This document shows, piece after piece, positions 35,055 to 45,244 of a stretch of 64,000 bases of DNA (positions are counted from its first letter, which is position 1; every line of letters starts with the position of its first letter). This stretch comes from Takakia lepidozioides (Eukaryota > Streptophyta > Takakiopsida > Takakiales > Takakiaceae): the NCBI GenBank assembly GCA_030704615.1, contig CM060733.1:66526001-66590000 (forward strand), written 5' to 3'. Under the pieces are notes generated by a model. That model was not told the origin of the DNA and ran no database searches. It saw only the letters and a list, made by a program, of their open reading frames with translations. A program made the translations under genes and the position numbers.

Positions 35055-38000
35055 AGAAGTATGCCACAGAGGCTGCAACACATTGGAGGAAGGGTGTATG
35101 GTGTGCAAAGTGCCAGAATGAAGGCCATACCACCACAGAATGCCACATGAAGGAGAAACACTGTACTATCTGTAAAATGGATAACCATTCTACTGAGAAT
35201 TGTTACTACAACAGAAGGACAGCTGCAAGAGAACCTAGGCAAGTAAGGGTGCATCAGGTGCAGCCCCAGCCAAGAAGAAACAATGATCAGGACCACTATG
35301 GTAGGTCTGGTGGTTATAACAATGGCATGGAAGGGAGAGGTAATTCAAGAGGGAATTACCAAGGAAATTCCAGAGGCAACTATCAGGGTAATCCAAGGGG
35401 GAATTACCAGCCCGGGAATCAGGATTATAGAAATAATCCAAGAACAGACCAAGGGCGAGGACCCAATGGTGAAGAGCTATGTTACTATTGTAATCAGCCA
35501 GGACATCGCAAGGCAGCCTGTTCATTCTGGATAAGACACCAGAATGAGATGAGAGCTCCTGTGAATGAGGGCCCAGTGGTGGCAGCTCACATGGTTAGGC
35601 CATGTGTTGTACCAGAAGTAAGTACAATGATAGTAACAAGAAGTAAAGCCAAACTAATACCTCCAGTAGAAGAGGAAGAAGATGAGACTGGAAGTGGCAA
35701 TGATATGCCTGAAGATGAAGAGACTTGGAAAGATGAGAAGGAACTGCACAAGGAAGTGGCAGATACTATAAGGGAAATGCAAAAGAGTACTGATATTCCT
35801 GTGGCAGATTCCTCTGATTCGGATGGAGAAAAAGAAGGGAGTGAGGAAGAAAGGAAAAAAGAAGATGCAGACATGCAAAGTAATGAAGAGACTTTGGCTG
35901 CTGTAATATGTCAGACCAAAGCAGAAATTACCATTGGACAGCTATTAGCTGTGGCACCTTATTGTAGGCACAGGCTGTATCAAGCAATCAATCGAATTGC
36001 CCAAGAGACAGGAAACACAGACCTGAACAGCAAGGTGACCAGTTATAATGTGAAGCCGGAAGGGCGAGAACCAGTCATGGACTTTGATGATTCTATGCCA
36101 GTAATCCAATTGAGAATTGGAAGCACAGAACTAACTGATGTACTGATAGATGGTGGTTCTGGAGTAAATATCATGACAGACCAATTAAGGAAGAAGCTTG
36201 GTCTAAGTAACATGAAACCAGCCCCATTTACAGTAACAATGGCAGATCAAAGAAGTGTGCAGCCATTGGGATTAATAAGAGGAGTTAAGATACAGATACA
36301 GAAAATGATCTTTATGATCACAGTAACTGTATTAAAAATGGATGAAGTCATGGAGGCTTACTCCTTATTATTGGGACGTCCGTGGCTGAAACAGGCCAGG
36401 GTATTCCATGACTGGAATTCTCAGTTACTAACCGTGCATAATGGGATACACGAGATACAAATTACCACAAAGAAATCTAGTAGATTACCTGCTACAAGAA
36501 GACCTCGAGGAGTCAGAGAGTATGACTGGAGAGGAGGACTGGATGAGGAGCAGGAAGCTACCCTATTTGCTGCACACCCAGAGTGGGAGCAGGTTGCAGA
36601 GATGCGGCTGGAAAGCCTAAGTTGTTTGAGAGGTATCTGCTGTGGTGTAGTGACAGCAACACCAACTGAAGAGGAAACTAGCATTTACCCATCACATTTC
36701 TATGAAGAGAGAGAAGGAGAAATAGAAATCCTAGAAGAACCAGCCACTGTGAGCTTACAGGATGAAGTGGTGACTGGTTGGACAATCACAGCTGATGAGC
36801 AGGTGAGAGAAGTAAATGTGGGAACTCAGGAGGAACCGAGGATGGTGAAAGTAGGAGCTGATTTGGAGCCGGAATTCTTCGAAGAAGCTAAAAGCTTGTT
36901 CATCAAATACAGAGATGTATTTGCTTGGAGCTATGAGGATCTAAAAGGGATACCACCTGAAGTCTGTCAGCATAAGATTGAACTGGAACCAGGGTCAGTA
37001 CCAATCAAGCAGGCGAGGTATAGAATGAATCCCAACTACGCACAGAAGGTTGGAGAAGAGATAAAGAAGTTGGCTGAGGCTAAGTTTATATACCCAATAG
37101 AGTATACAACTTGGTTGTCACCCATTGTTATAGTTCCCAAGAAGAATGGCAAACTAAGAGTATGTGTGAACTATAAGAAGCTGAATGCTTGTACGAAGAA
37201 AGATCCTTTCCCTTTGCCATTCACAGAAGCAGTATTAGACACTGTGGCAGGCCATGAGATGTACTCATTCATGGATGGCTTCAGTGGTTATAATCAAGTG
37301 CAAGTGGCAGAAGAAGACCAAGGGAAAACAGCTTTCATCACAGACTGGGGGGCTTATGCATACAAAGTCATGCCCTTTGGACTTTGTAATGCACCAGCGA
37401 CCTTTCAGAGAGTGATAAGTGAATCTTTTCATGAGTATCTGGATGATTTCATGCAGGTGTTCTTGGATGATTTCAGTGTGTACAGCTCTAAGAATGAGCA
37501 CTTGCATAAATTGGAGTTATGCCTGGCCAGATGCAGGATGAGAGGTCTGGGCTTGAATCCAGAGAAGTGTACTTTCTGTGTGAACTCAGGGGTGCTTCTG
37601 GGACACATTGTGTGTAAGAAGGGACTTCTTGTGGATCCCAGGAAGACAGAGTCCATTAAAGCCTCTCCACCACCAGTGAATGTTAAGAGTTTAAGGAGAT
37701 TCCTTGGGCAAACCAGTTATTACAGAAGATTTGTCAAAAGGTATGCACAAATAGCAGCACCATTGAGCAAGCTTCTGAAGAAAGATGCAGTGTTTGCCTG
37801 GACAGCTGAATGTCAACAGGCGTTTGAGGAACTTACACTGTCAGTAACAACTACACCTGTGCTGATTAACCCTCACTGGCATGTAGTATTTCATGTTCAC
37901 TGCGATGCATCAGGAGAAGCGTTGGGTGCGGTGTTAGCCCAGAATGTTACAGGGAATATAGATTCACCTGTGTACTATGCTAGCCGGTTGATGAACAGTG

Positions 38001-39574
38001 CTGAGAGGAACTATAGCACAACGGAAAGAGAAGCATTGGCAATGATTTATGCAGTCAAGAAATTCAGGCATTACCTATTGGGAAGAAAGTTTATGTTTTA
38101 TGTGGATCACCAGGCTCTGATATATCTGGTGAACAAACCTTTGATAAGTGGAAGGATAGCGAGGTGGTTAATAATCTTGCATGAGTTTGAGTTCGAGGTT
38201 ATTTACAAGCCTGGCCGTTTGCATCTTGTGGCAGATCATTTGTCACGACTAACAACAGGAGAGGCCGCCACAGGAGTGGACGATCAGTTACCTGATGCGA
38301 GTTTATTTGTAATGGAGGTGCAAGGAAGTGCAGATGAATGGTTAGATTGGCAGTGGCCAATCAGATACTACCTTGCTCATGGTCAGTGCCCACCTAGTTA
38401 TGGTAAGGAGCAGAGGAAGAGAATCGCTATCAAAGCTTTACCTTATACTATGGTAGGAAGCAGAATGTATAAGTTAGGACCTGATGGAGTACTAAAACGA
38501 TGCTTGTACCACCATGAAGTAAATAAAGTTTTGGCGGAAGTTCATAAAGGAGTGGCTGGAGGTCATTTTGGAGAAGAGACTACCAGTAGAAAGATACTAC
38601 TCGCAGGATACTGGTGGCCTACTTTGTTCAAAGATGTACACGAGTATTGTCAGAAGTGTGATGAATGTCAGAGGCTAGGACCTTTGCAGAGATCTGGAAG
38701 AATGGCCTTGCATCCTACAATGCCTACGGAACCATTTCAGAAATGGGGACTAGACTTTGTTGGACCAATTAATCCACCATCCAAGAATACACGAAACAGG
38801 TACATAATTACAGCCACTGATTATACTACAAAGTGGGTGGAAGCTAAAGCTTTGAGGGACAACACAGCCAAGTCCACAGCAAGGTTCCTGTACGAGAACA
38901 TACTTACACGATTTGGCTGTCCCTTAGAATTTATCAGTGATCAAGGAAGTCACTTCATGAATGAGACCATTGAGTTGTTGACTAAAGAGTTTATGATTGT
39001 GCATAGAAAGAGTACAACATATTACCCGCAGGGTAATGGGCAGGCAGAGGCTACCAACAAAATACTATGTACTATCTTGGCTAAGATAGTCAATGCAAAC
39101 AGAACGGATTGGGATACAAAGCTGCTGACAGCTTTGTGGTCATACAGGACTTCATATAAAGTCACCACTAAGTATACACCATTCCAATTAGTTTATGGTA
39201 TGGAAGCCTTACTTCCAGTGGAATTCCTGTTACCTACCATGAGAACGGAGTGGGGAAAAAGAATGGAATTGCAAGACTCCATCAAGGTCAGGAAACATGA
39301 ATTATACCATGTGGAAGAAGTACGTGCTGATGCAGCTGATAATATGACCAGAATTCAGATGAAGAGAAAGGAACAGTTTGATGAAGGCAAGTTAAAGACT
39401 TTTAAGACGGGGGATTTGGTTCTATGGTTGCAAAGAAAGGAAAGATTCAAGCTTCTAAGCTTAAATCACCATGGAAAGGACCTTATGTCATACAAAAGAT
39501 GTATGATAACAACACCGCCATGTTACAAACCATTAACAAAGAAATGCTGGGAAGAGTCAATGCAAATAAGTTGA
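35039..39574 (+). CDS. Copy B pol: knuckles, protease, RT, RNase H, integrase (1511 codons)
   Basis: In order: CCHC knuckles CAKCQNEGHTTTEC and CTICKMDNHSTENC (about residues 23-56) and CYYCNQPGHRKAAC (about 149); aspartic protease VLIDGGSGVNIM (about 367); RT with VMPFGLCNAPATFQ and VFLDDFSVYS (about 808; LDD in place of YVDD/YIDD); RNase H HCDASGEALGAVL (about 954) to VADHLSRL; integrase zinc finger (HKGVAGGHFG... CQKCDECQR) and DDE residues in GLDFVGP (about 1238), SDQGSHF (about 1300) and QAEATNK (about 1336). After LVLWLQ a one-base deletion near 39430 shifts the frame; the true integrase C-terminus (KLKSPWKGPYVIQKMY) continues in the frame that runs to 40653. All catalytic domains look intact, which is unusual in this window. 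Confidence 0.9.
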   Translation: MEEILKKYATEAATHWRKGVWCAKCQNEGHTTTECHMKEKHCTICKMDNHSTENCYYNRRTAAREPRQVRVHQVQPQPRRNNDQDHYGRSGGYNNGMEGRGNSRGNYQGNSRGNYQGNPRGNYQPGNQDYRNNPRTDQGRGPNGEELCYYCNQPGHRKAACSFWIRHQNEMRAPVNEGPVVAAHMVRPCVVPEVSTMIVTRSKAKLIPPVEEEEDETGSGNDMPEDEETWKDEKELHKEVADTIREMQKSTDIPVADSSDSDGEKEGSEEERKKEDADMQSNEETLAAVICQTKAEITIGQLLAVAPYCRHRLYQAINRIAQETGNTDLNSKVTSYNVKPEGREPVMDFDDSMPVIQLRIGSTELTDVLIDGGSGVNIMTDQLRKKLGLSNMKPAPFTVTMADQRSVQPLGLIRGVKIQIQKMIFMITVTVLKMDEVMEAYSLLLGRPWLKQARVFHDWNSQLLTVHNGIHEIQITTKKSSRLPATRRPRGVREYDWRGGLDEEQEATLFAAHPEWEQVAEMRLESLSCLRGICCGVVTATPTEEETSIYPSHFYEEREGEIEILEEPATVSLQDEVVTGWTITADEQVREVNVGTQEEPRMVKVGADLEPEFFEEAKSLFIKYRDVFAWSYEDLKGIPPEVCQHKIELEPGSVPIKQARYRMNPNYAQKVGEEIKKLAEAKFIYPIEYTTWLSPIVIVPKKNGKLRVCVNYKKLNACTKKDPFPLPFTEAVLDTVAGHEMYSFMDGFSGYNQVQVAEEDQGKTAFITDWGAYAYKVMPFGLCNAPATFQRVISESFHEYLDDFMQVFLDDFSVYSSKNEHLHKLELCLARCRMRGLGLNPEKCTFCVNSGVLLGHIVCKKGLLVDPRKTESIKASPPPVNVKSLRRFLGQTSYYRRFVKRYAQIAAPLSKLLKKDAVFAWTAECQQAFEELTLSVTTTPVLINPHWHVVFHVHCDASGEALGAVLAQNVTGNIDSPVYYASRLMNSAERNYSTTEREALAMIYAVKKFRHYLLGRKFMFYVDHQALIYLVNKPLISGRIARWLIILHEFEFEVIYKPGRLHLVADHLSRLTTGEAATGVDDQLPDASLFVMEVQGSADEWLDWQWPIRYYLAHGQCPPSYGKEQRKRIAIKALPYTMVGSRMYKLGPDGVLKRCLYHHEVNKVLAEVHKGVAGGHFGEETTSRKILLAGYWWPTLFKDVHEYCQKCDECQRLGPLQRSGRMALHPTMPTEPFQKWGLDFVGPINPPSKNTRNRYIITATDYTTKWVEAKALRDNTAKSTARFLYENILTRFGCPLEFISDQGSHFMNETIELLTKEFMIVHRKSTTYYPQGNGQAEATNKILCTILAKIVNANRTDWDTKLLTALWSYRTSYKVTTKYTPFQLVYGMEALLPVEFLLPTMRTEWGKRMELQDSIKVRKHELYHVEEVRADAADNMTRIQMKRKEQFDEGKLKTFKTGDLVLWLQRKERFKLLSLNHHGKDLMSYKRCMITTPPCYKPLTKKCWEESMQIS

Positions 39575-42500
39575 AGGGGTACAGTGGTATCCATGACAAA
39601 CCCCTGCAGCATGATTTGCATGTTGAACCGCAAGAGCAGTCACGGGCTGCACCAGTGTTACGAACGGAGTATGGAACACTTGTCGCTAGGCCCAGCATAT
39701 ATGACCAGGGTGGGCAAAACAAACGTGACACAGCCTATCACAGCCCATCACGAACAGCCTATCACAGCCCATCACGACGTGACACAACCTATCACAGCCC
39801 AGCAAGGCGCAACACAGCCTATCACAGCCCATCACGACGTGACACAGCCTATCACAGCCCAGCAAGGCGCAACACAGCCTATCACAGCCCATCACGGCGT
39901 GACACAGCCTATCACAGCCCAGCACGGCGCAACACAGCCTATCACAACCTACCGCAGCGTGTCACAGCCTATCACAGCTTACCACAGTGCATCACAGCCT
40001 ATCACAGCGTAACACAGTATGACACAGCCTGTCACAGCTCAACACAGCCTACTAAAGTTACACGATCCATAGAATCAGTGACAAGTGGACACATAATAAC
40101 TTCAGGAAAATGGCTGAAGGAAGAAGAAACGGAAATTACTTTAAAAATAGACACGTGGAGGTCAGGGCGCGACACACAGCCGAGAATGAAGTGCAAGGAC
40201 AGGTGTCAAAAAGAAAGAGGACAAGAACGGCCGTCAAAAGGGATGAAAGGCGGGCCCATTAATGAGTACGGAAAAAGGGAAACGGAACGAACGGCAAGTA
40301 CAGAAAAGCGGAATTCTTGTCACATGTGTGATCCTAGTGGACTATCCAACAGGGAAAGTCCACTAAAGAAGATAAAATTTAAAATCCAGTCACAGCGGAT
40401 ACAGCCAATAGAAAACCAGAGAAAGGATCAAGAAAATGGAGGGAAATTGAGCGCAAGAGGCGGCGTCGTTCTGAGTAACGGGCGTCTCGACAGGACAGAC
40501 CATCAATGCTATACCTTGGAAACTATGGAGGAACTAACAGACTATACGCTCGCAATATTACTTACGCAGTGGCATAGACACGAAAGGACAGAGCGGAGTT
40601 TTCTCTTGAGTGATGCTTGCAAGCCCCGCAGGCTTACAAGAAATTACCCATAGCTTTCTGCGGCAACCATACGTTTATGCTTTGTGCACTACAGGCATTC
40701 CTGCAGTTGTTACAGCCAAAACAGTTCTGTGAGTCTAAAATGAAGAGAGTGAGAGGAATGGAGGAAATCAGGGTGAAGAGCACCACAATTCTGCAGAAAC
40801 AAACGATTGCTACCCCACAGGCGATACAGATACTGGAGGAGCTGAGATTGCAAGGATTGCAAAGCCTAGATTGGACACTACACCATAGACAGTACATGTT
40901 ACAATTTTTGCAGAACTTTGAGCCAAGGACAGGAACAACAACGGTGAAGGGAGTTGAATTAATGATTACTCCCCTATACCTCCAGCAATTGTTTCGATTG
41001 CCAGCAGGTCAGGTGCATGTGGAGCAACACAGGGCAAGACTGCAAATAGAGGACTTATTCCAAGAAGGGAGTTTCTTTAAAACTCAGGGTTATGCTTGTA
41101 CCAAAGCTGTGTACCCAGGGTTAAAAGAGATAGGCCAGGTATTGAACGTTCTGATTGCCCTGAAACAGAACCAACAGTATTTGAGCAGATCCTTCACAGA
41201 GGAAATACTCAAAGGCCTGAAGGGACAAGAGGTACAATGGGCGGACATAATGTACAACGCACTGGTAGAGGAGATGAAAAGATTACAAGGTACTACCGCA
41301 AAGTCTCCTATCATAGTGTCTGGCCCAATCATTGCTCAAATAATCCTTGATTCTGGCATACTTAATGCACAAGAAAGGAAGGAAATGGGAGTGTTTGAGC
41401 CAGAAACAACTGCAATGGAAGAGCAAGGCTCTTCACACAGTGAGGGTGGACTAGCAGCACAACCCGAGACTAAGAGGCAGAGAAGGGGAAAGACTGTAGT
41501 GGCGAATCCACTGGCTTCACGGATTCCGCATGATAATGTTTCCCAAGCTCATGGCCAGGAAGGGGCACAGCAGCACAGAGAAATGCTATTACTGGAAGCA
41601 GGACCTTCAGAGAGGGAGGAGGAAGTTACTTCTGCATCACAACCATCACAGCCACTTGAACGACTTGTCACAAGGTCACAAGTTATCCATGCAGCTCAAC
41701 CCGAAATAATTGATTTGGAAAGTGAAGGGATAGATATTCCAACTACAGAACAGATAGTGGCAGAAATAGAGAAAGGGGACCTTCTCTATGAATATTCTGG
41801 TCTGGTCAAGGAGACAGAAATCCAGAGGTGCAACAGTTGCCCAAGGGAAATCCTGAGGTGCATATAATACACACACCTGTGTCGGAGGTACCACAGGCGG
41901 AAGGTCATGACACTGTAGCACCGGTGATAGATGAAGTAGTTCAGGAAGAAAATCCGGTGGGACAATGGCCTGAATGGTTAGTGAGACATCATACTGTTGA
42001 AGATCAGGAGGAACAGCAGCAACCTCACCATGATGACCCTCAACAGGCAATGCTGATGAGTTCCATAGGCAGGACACTTAATTTGTTGGGGACTTATGTC
42101 AAATCCCATGTTCCAATTACCCAATTGACAGCCTTGAGAGAGGAACTCAGGAAGGAGTTTGAGGCTCGACTTGCCACTGAGTGTGCAAACAAGGTCGATG
42201 AAGAGGTCACTCTCAAGATGAAGCAGGACTTGGGAAATACAGAAATGGCTTTGCAATTGGCCAGGCAACAATTGATTGAGGCAGGCCTCGCGCAAGACCA
42301 GTTGCACGAAGCACATAAGCAACAGCTATACCAAATGCAGGTGCAGCATGAAAGCAAGTTGCAAGAACTGAATGCACTACACACGGAGTTGCAGACAGTG
42401 CATAACAGGATGGCGATACAATGTGCTACATTTACAACTATGCTTGACCAATCTACTAAAGAAATAAACAGTCAAGCGGAAAAATGTACGAAGGCAGAAG

Positions 42501-44121
42501 AAGAGAATGTTGAGCAAATGAAGCTCATTGTCGATATGAAGAATACAATCTGTCGCAATGAAGATACTTTCAAGCAATACAGGCAGATGGAAGCTGATCA
42601 AGAGAAACACATCGTGGAGTTGCAACAAACCATCATGGCCAATAGAAATGAAATCGCGGTCAGTAACAAGGCTTGGAAGAAGCCAATAATCTACTTGCTG
42701 CTTATGCGCAATTGGTTGAACCACAGCGAAGCGCATGGAGGCTTTACAACAGCAGTTGGAATTGTACAAGCTAAGAGAGGAGCAAACTCTCAGGGGAACC
42801 ACAAGCAGCTTGGTGGATAACAGCCTTATGCAGGTCTGGTTAGCACAAGGGCCAGTAGAGGGCAAAGCCCCACGGAAGCTCACCCAAAGCGAGATGAATG
42901 AGCTCAGGCTGCAGGTGCAGAACATTGCCACAACTACTATAGACAATGTCTATAGTAGGATAGCAGAGTTACAAGAGGATGTAGACGGACTCCAGACTCA
43001 AGTCGAAGAACTCACTTCAAACATCGACCAAAGAGTCTATATCCCTCAGGAACAGCTAATGGCTTCTTATTTACAAGCCAGAACTTTGGCTTTTCAGTCT
43101 TCACAGGAGGTGCAGGAGATGCCAATGATACAAGAGCCAGTACCACCACCACCACAACAAGTCACTGTACCAGTAGCTGAACCTGTGGTTACTACAACCA
43201 CACCACAGCCACCACAGCCGGAGGTATGGGGCAATGCTGCTTTTAACCCACCTAAAACTCCAGCTGCAAGGGAGTACAGCAGGGCTATGCTTATGCCCTT
43301 CAACCAAATTCCCATCATGTTGGATTTGGCTTGGAAAGAATTTAGTCCTCCGCAGTCATTCGCACATTACTACCAAATCATGCGTATTTGGCTGCCAGTG
43401 GCAACTAGGACTAAAGTTCTTCCAAACAATCGACATATTGAAGATCATCACTTTGCACAATACTGGCACGAGGCAGGTACCATGTTGAGGGAATTGGTTG
43501 CTTTCCAGGTGGTACATGGACTCATTTATACCAAGACCAAGGAGATAGCAAGTATTGTCATGGGGTGCGGGCTATACTACGCTGCTTGTTTTCTGGTACG
43601 TTACCACATTGAGCAACAAAAGATGCAAACACGCTTTCAAAGTTATTCCAGTGGAGATCATTGGGTATTACCTTCGGTGCCACCTCATATGTACCTATAT
43701 GACCCAAAAGTTATGATGCAAAAGGATTCTCAAATTCGTTCATGGTTTCAAGCTGCCTGCAACCATTTGTCAACACAGAAATTCGGCATTGATGACATTT
43801 TCTATAAGGGACATGTGGCATGGAAGTACTTGCACGCTGCACCAGTAATTGGTACCCCACTCACCTGGACAGACAAGGAGCTCAGTGTCTACACCAATTT
43901 TGCTGTTCAGCGGTTACACCAAGTTGTAAAATGCAAACTTCCAGACATGGTAGGACAGCATTGTATGCCCCAGATGATTCCACAAAAGGTTCGAAAATTA
44001 AAACATCTGAGAGGTGATGAGGATTCTGATACAACTGTTTCTTCACAGAATTCTTTTGACATGGGAGAAGACTATGCAATTCAGATGGCAGAAAAGAAGC
44101 GACGGGGGTCTCCTATGCCGG
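39424..44121 (+). CDS. Copy B third coding block after pol, broken by frameshifts
   Basis: Read as segments 39424-40653, 40617-41867, 41828-42820 and 42735-44100 in changing frames. Comparison with copy C shows small deletions near 40610, 41830 and 42677. Order: minisatellite peptide; degenerate knuckle (CHMCDPSGLSNRES); TDYTLAILLTQW; a domain with LQNFEPRTGTT, VKGVELMITPLYLQQLFRLP and AQIILDSGILNAQERKEMGV that recalls the plant-mobile-domain proteins of other retrotransposons; an acidic linker; a long coiled coil; and a C-terminal domain (MPFNQIPIMLDLAWKEFSPP, YYQIMRIWLPVATRTKVLPN, CLPYGY-free) ending MAEKKRRGSPMPG. The function is unknown. The same block in copies C and D shows it is a standard part of this family. 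Confidence 0.7.
39709..40060 (+). repeat. 30-bp coding minisatellite (TAYHSP repeats)
   Basis: Units of CACAGCCTATCACAGCCC.. (about 30 bp) encode DTAYHSPSRR/NTAYHSPARR repeats in the frame of the integrase C-terminus. The DNA words resemble the LTR minisatellite. Copy C has a shorter version at about 47418-47520. Confidence 0.85.
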
Positions 44122-44678
44122 GACGGTTAGTGAGGGAAACGGTTAGAACTGCGGATAGGAAGATAAAAGGGAAAACGGGGAATGAAGGAGGGGGATTTTT
44201 ATCATTATTCGGAGGAGGACTTCTTAGTGAGGCTGGAGCGGAGATCGGAAGCAAAGATGGAGAGCACGGTGAAGGAGGAAAGAGGATTAGTAGATGCTTG
44301 TTATATGCAAAGCTGTAGTGATATTGTAGAGCAGATTAGAGACACAATGGCTTCGGCTTGATACCTGATAAATCATAATCTGATACTTATACGATACAAT
44401 CACACTGTGTAGAGAGATCTGAGTGAAGCTGTGGATTGAATGGATGAGTGAAGGAAACCGATAGATTGATGAAGCAAACTGATACTTAATTATCAATGGT
44501 AAGGTAGCTAAGATGAATGCGGAAAGGGAAACAAATAGGAAACACCCCCATGATACACTAGCTGTAGGTCATGACTGATTGTTCTGCGCGGGCTGAGTAC
44601 TTAGAGATTTCCAACTCTTCTATCTTGGAGTTTCCGCCTCGGATAGCGAAGGGATGGGTGAGTAAAAGCCGCGCGACA
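44122..44678 (+). repeat. Shortened 3' LTR of copy B (557 bp)
   Basis: Matches 32423-32976 almost exactly but lacks the first 519 bp. The third coding block runs directly into it, so one deletion removed the protein tail, polypurine tract and LTR 5' half. Ends GCGCGACA, followed by AGGAT. Confidence 0.9.
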
Positions 44679-44683
44679 AGGAT
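44679..44683 (+). other. Target-site duplication AGGAT, right copy
   Basis: Matches 31899-31903 and marks the right edge of copy B. Confidence 0.95.
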
Positions 44684-45244
44684 GAGCTGGCAAAGTCCGT
44701 GATGCAGGACTTGAGAATGGGGGTTAAATCGCAGTTCCACTTGCAAAATGGGTTGCTCCGGTATAAGCAAAAGCGTCTCTATGTGCCGAAGGGAGGGATC
44801 AGAGATAGCCTCTTGAGAGAATGCCATGATAGCCCGCTTGCGGGCCACGGCGGAGCCAAGCGCACTGCGGCACTCTTGAAGAAAGAGTATTTCTGGCCCA
44901 AACTGAGGGAGGAGGCAGAGGAGTATGTCAAGACATGCACCACATGCCAACAAAACCGGAGCGAGTATAAAAAGCAAGCGGGGCTGTTACAACCCTTGCC
45001 GATTCCAGAGGGGACTTGGGAAAGCGTCTCGATGGATTTCATGACTGCTATGCCGCTGTCAAAAGGATTCGATGCAATCATGGTGGTGGTGGATAGGTTC
45101 AGTAAAATGGGCCATTTCATCCCCACCAAGGAGACGGCAACGGCGCAGGAGACAGGGCGACTTTACTTCGCCCACGTCTTAAAGCATCATGGAGTCCCGA
45201 AGGATATTGTCTCGGACCGCGATCCAAAGTTTTGGGATGCGCAT
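44684..45244 (+). CDS. Element 1 integrase, N-terminal part, truncated
   Basis: Continues the RNase H-side frame of element 1 after copy B. It has the zinc finger (HDSPLAGHGGAKRTAAL... CTTCQQNRSEYK) and the first catalytic Asp in SMDFMTAMP, plus the second in VSDRDPKFW. Homology ends after FWDAHWQ at 45244. The rest of the catalytic core with the Glu, the C-terminal region and any chromodomain are missing, replaced by unrelated AT-rich sequence, so element 1 was broken here as well as by copy B. Confidence 0.85.

Larger units (their letters stand above)
31904..44678 (+). mobile_element. Ty3/gypsy copy B, Tat/Athila-like, 12.8 kb, nested in element 1
   Basis: 5' LTR 31904-32976, primer site from 32977, gag, pol, a long 3' coding block and a shortened 3' LTR (44122-44678). 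It is flanked by AGGAT. The two LTRs are nearly identical over about 555 bp (by eye, two substitutions and one 3-nt indel), implying recent insertion. Assignment to a Tat/Athila-like lineage rests on the LDDF reverse-transcriptase motif, the TGGCGACC primer-site form and extra coding sequence after integrase. It is defective: several frameshifts and a deletion covering the 5' half of the 3' LTR and the polypurine tract. Confidence 0.9.

Noticed and set aside
42094-42384. Cys/Ser-rich antisense frames opposite the coiled coil
   Set aside because: Antisense of Gln/Leu/Lys heptads gives Cys/Leu/Ser strings; sense homology among three copies fixes the coding strand.
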